Shown here in pieces: positions 50,826 through 57,068 of a DNA stretch of 64,000 nt. Source of the stretch: an uncultured Pseudomonadota bacterium. GTDB taxonomy: Bacteria > Myxococcota_A > UBA796 > SXON01. How positions within the stretch are numbered: position 1 is the first letter of the stretch; each line of letters starts with the position of its first letter. The DNA is taken from contig CAISIK010000219.1 in the NCBI GenBank assembly GCA_903885375.1, positions 1-64,000 of the forward strand, written 5' to 3'. A program made the position numbers and the translations under genes. Below the pieces are notes generated by a model. It worked only from the letters and a program-made list of their open reading frames with translations. It had not been told where the DNA came from and ran no database searches.

Positions 50826-51056
50826 GGCGGAGTCGGGCCGGCGCGCCGCGTCCGACCGCTCGGGTTCACGTGGGCGGGCGCGCGCCGGGGGCCGCCGCGG
50901 CGGGGGCGCTCGTGGGGCGGCGACTCGCCGCCGGGGGTGGCGCCATGGGGTGCGGCGGGGCGCGGTTGGGGGTGGCGCTCGGGAGGGCGAGCGGCCCGCC
51001 GTTGGGGGTGGCGCTCGGGGGGGCGAGGCGTGGCGGGGCGTGGCGAGGCGTGACGA
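50826..51056 (+). repeat. GC-rich degenerate tandem repeat region after the RND gene
   Basis: No gene. A 36-bp unit starting GTTGGGGGTGGCGCTCGGG begins at 50965 and again at 51001, and weaker GGCG/GTGGC relatives fill the DNA on both sides (for example GGCGAGGCGTGGCGGGGCG near 51023). Probably a slippage-prone microsatellite-like stretch bordering the palindrome array. Confidence 0.5.
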
Positions 51057-51101
51057 GCAACCGAACTCGCTGTTCAGCGTGCGGAGGGCGAGTTCGGTTG
51101 C
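51057..51101. repeat. REP-like palindrome, unit 1
   Basis: Perfect 14-bp arms GCAACCGAACTCGC and GCGAGTTCGGTTGC around a 17-nt loop that begins with its own small hairpin (GCTG-TT-CAGC, sharing the last arm bases). The best-conserved copy of the family. Confidence 0.8.
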
Positions 51102-51106
51102 GATTT

Positions 51107-51152
51107 GCAACCGAACTCGCTGCACAGCGGCGTCAACATCGAATTCGGTTGC
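51107..51152. repeat. REP-like palindrome, unit 2
   Basis: Same left arm (51107-51120) as unit 1; right arm 51139-51152 pairs at 12 of 14 positions. The inner hairpin reads GCTG-CA-CAGC. It is separated from unit 1 by exactly 5 nt (GATTT). Confidence 0.78.
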
Positions 51153-51157
51153 ATTTC

Positions 51158-51203
51158 GCAACCGAACTCCCGCTTCAGGTTCCTGAACATCGACTTCGGT
51201 TGC
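51158..51203. repeat. REP-like palindrome, unit 3
   Basis: Left arm GCAACCGAACTCCC, right arm ending CGACTTCGGTTGC, with an inner TTCAGG-TT-CCTGAA palindrome. It is separated from unit 2 by 5 nt (ATTTC). Ends 62 nt before the transposase ATG. Confidence 0.75.
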
Positions 51204-51265
51204 AAGCGAAAAACCTGCTCCGACCGTGCTTGCCACCCGGCGGTGGGTGCCTTCCCTCCGCGCCC

Positions 51266-52120
51266 ATGAAGATTGTCCACCGCACCTGGGCCACCGAGGG
51301 CCGACAGCCGGCGTTCCCAGCGGAAGAAGCGAGAAGGCGGGTGCTGCGCGCGCTGGCGTCCGTCGCCGGCGGCGCCATCGTGTTGTTCGCCGTGGTCGAC
51401 GACCACGTGCACCTCGTGCTCTCCCTGCCGCCCTCCCCCCTCCACCGGTTGCAGGCCTCGATCACCAAGGTGTTGAACCACCGCTCGGCGGTGCGGTTCT
51501 CGCCGCCGTTCCTCCGGCCCGTCGTCACGCGAACCCACCTGGAGTCGCTGGTGGGCTACTGCCTCAACCAGACCCGACATCACGGCCTTGCGGAGGACCC
51601 GGCGATGGCCACGGGCTCCTGCTTCGCCGATCTGATCGGCGCGCGGCGCATCCCAGGGCTGGCGCTGCCGCTCCCGGCGGTGTTGCCGCGCTTCCAGATG
51701 GCGACGGCCTTCGCAGCGGTTGATCTCCCCGTCGACCTCCAGGCCGCGGATGCTGGCGCGTTGCGGCATCTCGGCGCCGCTCGGCTCGCGGAGGTGGTGG
51801 CAGAAACGTTGTGCGTCGGACCGGGCTTCTCCGGCAACGCGGCGAGAGTTGCGGAGGCGCGTCGCGTGGCCGCGCGGCTGGCGATCGACGTGGGGTTTCG
51901 CCCGCGCGACATCGCCGAGCCACTGGAGGTCACGCCGATCGCGGTTGCCCGTCTCGCGAATCGGCCGGTCGAGGAGGCGGACCTCCGCTCGGTCCGGGAA
52001 CGGGTGGCGTTGCTGGCGGCCGTCTCCGGGCGGCGGTTGTCGCCCGAGCTGGTCCGCGAGCGACCGCCCTTGGCCTATCGGGTAGGCGAGTCGGTCGGCG
52101 AGTCGGTCGGCCTGGCCTGA
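51266..52120 (+). CDS. REP-associated HUH/Y1 transposase (RAYT-like)
   Basis: 284 residues. Single-strand-specific Y1 transposase fold: VVDDHVHLVLS gives the HUH pair (H47, H49) that holds Mg2+, and LVGYCLNQTRHHGLAEDP matches the Y-x3-N/Q...R-x-G-L helix with catalytic Y98. The C-terminal 130 residues contain EARRVAARLAIDVGFRPRDI followed by a DnaA-type helix-turn-helix pattern, common in REP-associated transposases. This class nicks palindromic REP sequences and is usually a single domesticated copy. Four related palindromes flank this gene, three before and one after, which is direct support. The last residues contain a 12-bp tandem duplication (52085-52108). No Shine-Dalgarno is visible. 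It looks intact. Confidence 0.85.
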   Translation: MKIVHRTWATEGRQPAFPAEEARRRVLRALASVAGGAIVLFAVVDDHVHLVLSLPPSPLHRLQASITKVLNHRSAVRFSPPFLRPVVTRTHLESLVGYCLNQTRHHGLAEDPAMATGSCFADLIGARRIPGLALPLPAVLPRFQMATAFAAVDLPVDLQAADAGALRHLGAARLAEVVAETLCVGPGFSGNAARVAEARRVAARLAIDVGFRPRDIAEPLEVTPIAVARLANRPVEEADLRSVRERVALLAAVSGRRLSPELVRERPPLAYRVGESVGESVGLA

Positions 52121-52152
52121 GGCGCTGCCGGCCCACGTCGCCGGGATGATTC

Positions 52153-52198
52153 GCAACCTAACTCGCTGTTGTCCTGGCTGAACATCGAGTTCGGTTGC
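52153..52198. repeat. REP-like palindrome, unit 4 (downstream of the transposase)
   Basis: Left arm GCAACCTAACTCGC (one change from unit 1), right arm TCGAGTTCGGTTGC, same 46-bp length, 32 bp after the transposase stop. Its right half shares CTGAACATCGA with unit 3. A CGCTCCG-rich simple repeat follows to about 52260. Confidence 0.78.
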
Positions 52199-52261
52199 TT
52201 CGGCCGCGCTCCGCCGCTCCGCGGCGCGCGCCGCTCCGCTCCGCGCGCCGCTCCGCTCGCC

Positions 52262-52858
52262 TCAGCGGCGGCCCGCCCAGCGCGCCATGCCTTCGAGGTT
52301 GCCACGCAGCACCCGCGAGGCGGCGGCGTCGGCGCCGGCGGTGAGCGCCTTCCACTTCAGGAGGCCCACGTCCTCCCGGCGCGGGCAGGAGGCGAGCGCG
52401 TAGCCGATGTAGCCGGGCATCGCGAGCCAGGCGCCCTGGCTGTAGTCGCTGCGGGCGCCTTCCTTGGCCGAGAGCGCGTCGGTTTCGGGGCGCAGGATGT
52501 CCCACGCGGCCACGGCGTAGCCCTTCCGTTCGCCCATGCGGCGGAGCACCAGCTCGTGGTGCACCGAGCCGAGGAGCGGCACGTCGATGCGCTGGTAGAA
52601 GCGGGTGGATTCGGGCGGGGAGAACCGGGCGTCCCGCACCGAGCGGCACACCTTCACGTGGTCCACGTTGCCGACGTAGCGGTCCACGTCCATCACCGCG
52701 TCGATCACCCTGGCGGGGTCGAGCCCGGGCACCGGCAGCAGGCCGAAGCCCTCCTCGGTGGACCGGCCCCCGTGGCTCCAGTGGAACCAGGTGAACTCGC
52801 GGGGCGGCGAGGCGGGGAGGCGGGCGAAGACACGGTCGAGGAAGGCGGCGAGGTCCAT
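52262..52858 (-). CDS. SRPBCC (START/polyketide-cyclase-like) fold protein
   Basis: 198 residues, no signal peptide. The pattern PARVIDAVMDVDRYVGNVDH near residue 45 is the helix-strand opening of the SRPBCC ligand-binding fold, followed by alternating strands (STRFYQRIDVPLLGSVHHEL) and a long C-terminal helix (LLKWKALTAGADAAASRVL). These proteins hold hydrophobic ligands such as lipids or polyketides in a deep cavity. Nothing indicates which. TAGAGC 6 nt before the ATG suggests a near-leaderless mRNA. It is convergent with the transposase gene and unrelated to it. Confidence 0.68.
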   Translation of the reverse strand: MDLAAFLDRVFARLPASPPREFTWFHWSHGGRSTEEGFGLLPVPGLDPARVIDAVMDVDRYVGNVDHVKVCRSVRDARFSPPESTRFYQRIDVPLLGSVHHELVLRRMGERKGYAVAAWDILRPETDALSAKEGARSDYSQGAWLAMPGYIGYALASCPRREDVGLLKWKALTAGADAAASRVLRGNLEGMARWAGRR

Positions 52859-53016
52859 CCTTCGGCTCTATCGTCCCGCCGCGGCGGGGGCGTCGTCCGG
52901 GGCGATTGTTGCCCGGCGGCGCGGGCGGTGCACCCTTCCCGGGGGAAGCGCCGTTCGGTCGCACCCCGCTCGTCTCCCCGTCCCCGCGCGTCGTCCCGGC
53001 GCTGTGTGCTCTTGCG

Positions 53017-53460
53017 ATGCTCACGCACTCCCGCCCGTGGGGCGGCGCCCTCGACCGCCTCGCCGATGCCGCCAGCCGTCCCTGGTAAAGCTCACCCAAG
53101 GGCAAGTGCTACCGCGCCGTCGCCGGCTTCGACTCCAGCGCCTGCATGAATCGGGCAGGCGGGCGGTGGAAGCAGCTCGCCGATCGCATCCCGAGCGACC
53201 ACGGCATGTGGTCCGTGAGCTTCGCCCACTGGCTCCGGGAAACGAGCCACGGGCGCCGGGCTGCCACGGAGCTGGGGTTCACCATCCTCGAGTCCGACGG
53301 GAAGACCCGGCTCGGCGACTTCCTCGCCGCGCGGCCCGAGCTGCGCGGCTCCGTCGTGGTGGTGCCCTTCGGGCAGGAGGGCACGGCCTCGCAGGAGTGG
53401 AACGCCGCCGCACACTACGGCGAGAAGTGGGGCCGCGGGGCGGCTCCGGCATCCTCGTCC
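53017..53460 (+). pseudogene. Broken gene with in-frame stop, function unknown
   Basis: From ATG 53017 the frame reads MLTHSRPWGGALDRLADAAS and hits TAA at 53086. The same frame then continues as a protein-like stretch (GKCYRAVAGFDSSACMNRAG, then GMWSVSFAHWLRE and LGDFLAARPELRGSVVVVPF) to about 53440. There it loses protein character; the +2-shifted frame (GGSGILVPCP) looks like its continuation. Downstream of the TAA the first start is ATG 53146. An internal nonsense codon plus a probable frameshift suggests a decaying gene. The layout with a C-terminal VVVVPFGQEG segment vaguely recalls secreted cell-wall enzymes, but not enough to name. Confidence 0.5.
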
Positions 53461-53461
53461 C

Positions 53462-54611
53462 GTGCCCCTCCTTCTCCTGCTGGCCTGCGTCCCCGCTCCC
53501 CGCCCCACGGAGGGAGCCGACACGTCCTCCGGGGTCGACAGCACCGCGGATTTCGTGGCGTTGCCGACCGGCTGCACCGAGGGCGCGGGTGGAACCGACC
53601 CCGTCACCCTCACGGGCAGCCTCGCGGTACCGTCCAGCGACCCCGGGCAGGCGTTCATGGAGCTCGTGGACGTGGACATCGTGGGCAACGTGGCCTACGC
53701 CGTGGGCCAGGGGGGGCTCCTCGTCGGCGAGATCGGGGCCGACGGCACGCTCACGCAGCTCCACCGCGACATCGGCGTCGAATACCGGGCGCTGAGCAAC
53801 CGCGGGGGCTTGGAGTCCCGCTTTGGGCGCCGGGGCGATGAGGGGATGGCCCTGGTCGGCGAGCGGCTCTACGTCGCGAACCGCACCGACGGCACCGTGG
53901 TGTACGACATCCGCGACCCCGCCCACCCGATCGTAGGGGCCGCGGGGGGCGGGGGCACCGCCACCTGGGAGCTGGTCGCCGTCGAGAGAAGCCTCCTCTA
54001 CGGCGCCGACAACATCGCCGGACTCGTGGTCATCGACATCCGGGAACCCGACTCCCCGCGGCTCCTCGAGGGCGTGCCGGGTGTGGGCGGCCTGTACGAC
54101 GTGGCGGTGGACGAGGCCTACGCCTACGGCGCCGCCGGCGGGGACAGGGTCGTGGTGTTCGATCTCGCCAACCCCGCGGCGCCCGTGGCGGTGGCGTGGC
54201 TGGTCACCGGCGGCTCGGCGGTGTCGGTCGCGGTGGAGAACGATGTCCTCGGGGTGGCGGACCACGAGGCGGTGAGCGTCTGGGATGTCCGGGACCCCCT
54301 GCGCCCCAGCCCCATCGGGTGGGAGGAGGTGCAGCAGTTCGCCCTCGCGCTGGATGCGCACGCGACCGGCGCGGTGGTCGGCGACTGGGGCTACTTCGAG
54401 TCGTGGAGCGCGGACACCTCGGCGACCGCGCCCGCGTTCGACACCCCGCTGGACACGCTGCGCGCCGGGAACGGCGTGGTCGAGGCGGTCATCACCAACC
54501 GCGGCAACGGCGCCCTCACGCTCACCGACGCGCTCACCGAAGGCGGCGAGGTGTGGGTGTCGCCGTCGGCCACGCTGGCGCCCGGCGAGTCGGCCACGCT
54601 CCGTACCCCCG
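53462..54611 (+). CDS. Beta-propeller (LVIVD-type) lipoprotein, runs into redoxin by a frame change
   Basis: About 380 residues. GTG start giving MPLLLLLAC (lipobox), an acidic Ser/Thr linker, then six repeats of the LVIVD type, each with a strand like LYVANRTDGTVVYDIRDPAH or VVVFDLANPAAPVAVAWLV. The last part (VITNRGNGALTLTDALTEGG ... TLAPGESATLR) is the first half of an ASH/HYDIN-like domain and stops abruptly. In this frame no stop follows until 56263, but the protein character moves to the +1 frame at about 54605-54611, inside a run of five C, where the redoxin begins. I read this as one ancestral protein (propeller, ASH, redoxin) with a deletion or indel at the junction, not as a 933-residue protein. 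Confidence 0.65.
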
Positions 54612-54620
54612 ATCGGCGAG

Positions 54621-55157
54621 GTGGCGCCGGACTTCTCGCTGCCGACCACCACCGGCGAGACGGTCCGACTCTCCGAGCAGCTCGGCTCGCCCGTGATGCT
54701 CGCGTACTTCGCCCCCTGGTGACCCGTCTGCCCGTCCGAGGTCTCGGACATCCAACGAAGCATCTGGCAGGGGTACCGCGAGCGGGGCGTGGTGGTGTGG
54801 GCGGTGGCCTCCGACGAACACGACAACGGCGAGGCGCTCGCCGCCTTCATCGAGTACTGCGGCGTCGAGATGCCGGTGCTGGTGGACGAGGGCGGCGAGG
54901 TGCACCGCCTCTACGAGCAGGAGAATCCTTTTCCGCCCGGCCCTTTCCCGCAGCAGTGGATCGTCGGCGCCGACGGCCGCATCGCCTACCGCCACAACGA
55001 GTTCGAGTACGATGCCGTCGTGGCGGTGCTCGAAGCGGAGCTGGCCGAGCAGGTCGGGCCGGCGCGCCGCGACCGGCAGCGGGGTCGGGCGCAAGCAGGC
55101 GCGCGCCGGGCGCGATCGGTGCTATCCTTGCCTGGGCGCGAGGAGGAACTGTCATGA
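54621..55157 (+). CDS. Selenocysteine-containing redoxin (thioredoxin-fold) protein
   Basis: 178 codons from GTG 54621, read through TGA at 54720-54722. Before the TGA: APDFSLPTTTGETVRLSEQ then PVMLAYFAPW; after it: PVCPSEVSDIQRSIWQGYRE, VVVWAVASDEHDN, VEMPVLVDEGGEVHRLY, PQQWIVGADGRIAYRHN. This is a continuous TlpA/AhpC-type redoxin, and the TGA is codon 34 in W-x-P-V-C, replacing the first catalytic Cys of W-C-x-x-C. Sec there gives a normal, more reactive redox centre. A SECIS-like hairpin begins 12 nt after the TGA. If fused to the propeller upstream the domain is periplasmic; GTG 54621 alone would make it cytoplasmic. The stop overlaps the ferritin-like gene as ATGA. A nonsense-mutated pseudogene is the alternative. 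Confidence 0.72.
54734..54749 (+). promoter_or_regulatory. Bacterial SECIS-like hairpin after the in-frame TGA
   Basis: GTCCGAGGTCTCGGAC folds into a perfect 6-bp stem (GTCCGA/TCGGAC) with a GGTC loop; a seventh G:C pair would leave a 2-nt loop. The loop begins 17 nt after the TGA and starts with G, matching the known rule for bacterial SECIS (16-37 nt from UGA, G among the first loop bases, read by SelB). Confidence 0.65.
55123..55128 (+). promoter_or_regulatory. Possible extended -10 element before the ferritin-like gene
   Basis: TG-C-TATCCT (TG at 55120) lies in the 3' end of the redoxin frame, 26 nt before the ATG with a strong AGGAGG between. It could give the ferritin-like gene its own transcript. 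No -35 is visible. Confidence 0.3.
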
Positions 55158-56263
55158 GCAGGATGGAAGCCGTCGATCTGCGCAACCGCACCTTGCTGGT
55201 GCTCGGGCTCCTGCCCCTCTGGGGCTGCGGCGAACCCGCCACCGAATGCATGGCCGTGCCCGCCAACGGGGAATGCCCCTCCGCCGCCGAGGCCAGCGAC
55301 ACCCTCCTCGGGGATCACTGCGGCTACACGGTGAACGCCGTGACCGGCGAGGGCGAGCTCACCGAGGTGCCCACGTGGGACACCGGCGCCGGCCAGGGCA
55401 CCCGCGAGGAGTGCTGCTACCCCACCCTCGAGGCCGTGCCCGTGGGCACCAGCTGCGTCGTGGGGCGCCCCTACATCGATGCCACTGGCGAGAAGGTGGC
55501 CCCGGCGCGCAGCGGCCGCGGCTGGGCCCGCGGGCGTCGCCCCGACGTGCGGCGCCTCACCGCGGCGGAGCGGGCGGTGCTCGCGGCCGCCTGGACGGAG
55601 GATGCGCTGGTGGAGCACGCGAGCGTGGCCGCCTTCGCGCGCACCACGCTGGAGCTGATGGCGCTCGGCGCCCCGGCCGAGCTCCTCGCCGGCGCCCAGG
55701 CCGCCGCTGCCGACGAGGTCCGCCACGCCCGCCTGAGCTTCGCCCTCGCCTCGGCTTACGCTGGCCGCGAGGTGGAGCCGGCGGGCTTCCCGGTGGGCGC
55801 GCGTGTGGAGGTGAACGCCGACCCGGCCGCGGTGGCGGCGGCCACCTTCCGCGAGGGCTGCGTGGGCGAAACGGTGGTGGCGCTGCTCTCCGCGCGCGCC
55901 GCGGAGGCAGCCTCCGACCCCGCTGCGCGCGGCCTGCTGGCGCTGATCGCCCGCGACGAGGCGCGGCACGCCGAGCTCGCGTGGCGCACGCTCGGCTGGC
56001 TCGTGCGTACGCATGGCGCCCCCGTGCGAGCGGCCTTGGCGGCCGAGGTCGCGGCGCTACGCGAGCGCGGGGTGCGGCTCACGCAGGTCACGTCCGGCGC
56101 CCCCGATGCGGTGCTCGCCGCCCACGGGCGGATTCGTCCCCACGCGGCCGAGGAGGTTCGTCGCGCGGCGGTCGAGGAGGTGATCCTGCCCTGCGTAGAG
56201 CTTCTCCTCCTGCAGGCGGCGGAGGGCGGCGCGGAGGACGCTTCGGCGGGCGCCACGGCCTGA
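55154..56263 (+). CDS. Lipid-anchored ferritin-like di-iron protein
   Basis: 369 residues; AGGAGG 7 nt before the ATG is the best ribosome binding site in the window. A lipoprotein signal (LLVLGLLPLWGC) leads to a Cys-rich segment (GDHCGYTVNAVTGEG ... EECCYPTLEAVPVGTSC), then a four-helix ferritin-like domain from about residue 140. Iron ligands are EHASVAAF (E..H), DEVRHARL (near 185) and DEARHAEL (near 270), two E-x-x-R-H motifs as in ferritin-like oxidases. It probably binds a di-iron site and acts in oxidation, iron handling or peroxide removal at the envelope. The start overlaps the redoxin stop, so the two are likely one module. Confidence 0.82.
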   Translation: MSRMEAVDLRNRTLLVLGLLPLWGCGEPATECMAVPANGECPSAAEASDTLLGDHCGYTVNAVTGEGELTEVPTWDTGAGQGTREECCYPTLEAVPVGTSCVVGRPYIDATGEKVAPARSGRGWARGRRPDVRRLTAAERAVLAAAWTEDALVEHASVAAFARTTLELMALGAPAELLAGAQAAAADEVRHARLSFALASAYAGREVEPAGFPVGARVEVNADPAAVAAATFREGCVGETVVALLSARAAEAASDPAARGLLALIARDEARHAELAWRTLGWLVRTHGAPVRAALAAEVAALRERGVRLTQVTSGAPDAVLAAHGRIRPHAAEEVRRAAVEEVILPCVELLLLQAAEGGAEDASAGATA

Positions 56264-56273
56264 CGGGGGGCGC

Positions 56274-57068
56274 CTACTCCGCGGTGAGCGGGCCTTCCCA
56301 GAGGGCGCCGCCGCCTTCATCGTCCACGAGCAGCAGGAAGCCGTCGGCGCTGCCGGCGGTGTCGGGGGCGATCCAGTCGAGGCGGGCCTCGAGGCGGGCG
56401 TTGGGCCGATCGGAGGGGCGCTCGAACCCGCCGGCCGTGGCGTAGCCCCACACGCGGGCCTCGCTGCCGAGCTCGCCGGTGATGGCCACCTCCACCTCCA
56501 CGCTCCCGCCCGGCTTCACGCTGGGCGCCTCGGGCGAAACCGTGATCGTCGGGTTCACGTGCCGGGTGTCGGCCGAACGGGTGCTCACCTGCACGGAGGA
56601 GAGCGCCAGGCTCGTTCCTTCGATGGGCAGCTCGCTCATCCAGTCGGTGGGGTTTGCCCACACGTCGGCGTCGATCGTGTCGCCGCGCTCGACCTCGTCG
56701 AGGAGCGGGCAGGCGTCGTCCGCGCAGGCGAGCGCCCAGACGCTCACCAGCGGGAGCGGCGAGTCGGAGGCCACCGCCGCGAGCGCCATCGAGGCCGTGA
56801 TCGGGACCGCGGCACGTCCGGCCTCGACCGTGGCCAGGGCGGCGGTGCGCCCCTCCTCGTCTTCGAGGCAGTCCTCGCCGAGGCGCGTGCACGTCCACAC
56901 GAGGGCCCGGTAGCCGACGGCGTCGGGGTCCACGATGCGGACGTCGATCGTGGTGGTCTCGCCGGGCGCGATCTCGGGGGCCTGCGGGAGCATGGACAGC
57001 ACCCGGAGCTCGTCGAGGAGCGTCTCGTCGTTGGCGCCGCCACAGGCGGTGAGCAGCAGGACTACCAC
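56274..57068 (-). CDS. Lipoprotein coupled to a TonB-dependent receptor
   Basis: 264 residues from the GTG at 57068 (GGAGG 4 nt upstream), giving VVVLLLTACGG, a lipoprotein signal. The mature protein is beta-rich with two sandwich-like halves (TTIDVRIVDPDAVGYRALVW and GSVEVEVAITGELGSEARVW) and two disulfide-like Cys pairs (WTCTRLGEDC, LACADDACP). It starts inside the last codons of the receptor gene (7-nt overlap), so it is made with it. By analogy with SusD-like or other receptor partners it may capture a ligand at the surface, but it has no SusD features. Confidence 0.72.
   Translation of the reverse strand: MVVLLLTACGGANDETLLDELRVLSMLPQAPEIAPGETTTIDVRIVDPDAVGYRALVWTCTRLGEDCLEDEEGRTAALATVEAGRAAVPITASMALAAVASDSPLPLVSVWALACADDACPLLDEVERGDTIDADVWANPTDWMSELPIEGTSLALSSVQVSTRSADTRHVNPTITVSPEAPSVKPGGSVEVEVAITGELGSEARVWGYATAGGFERPSDRPNARLEARLDWIAPDTAGSADGFLLLVDDEGGGALWEGPLTAE

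Noticed and set aside
51057-51203. CRISPR array suggested by three regular repeats
   Set aside because: Spacers are only 5 nt, units are palindromic and 45-46 bp, a fourth copy lies beyond a Y1 transposase gene, and no cas gene is present.
54720-54722. Treating the TGA as the natural end of a short protein
   Set aside because: Everything that defines the redoxin fold after the first catalytic residue, including the second Cys, lies in the same frame beyond it; stopping there leaves no functional domain.
53462-56263. A 933-codon open frame joining the propeller lipoprotein to the ferritin-like lipoprotein
   Set aside because: The middle part (about 54612-55153) is Arg/Gly-rich shadow translation of the redoxin, which lies in another frame; the ferritin-like part has its own strong ribosome binding site and signal peptide.
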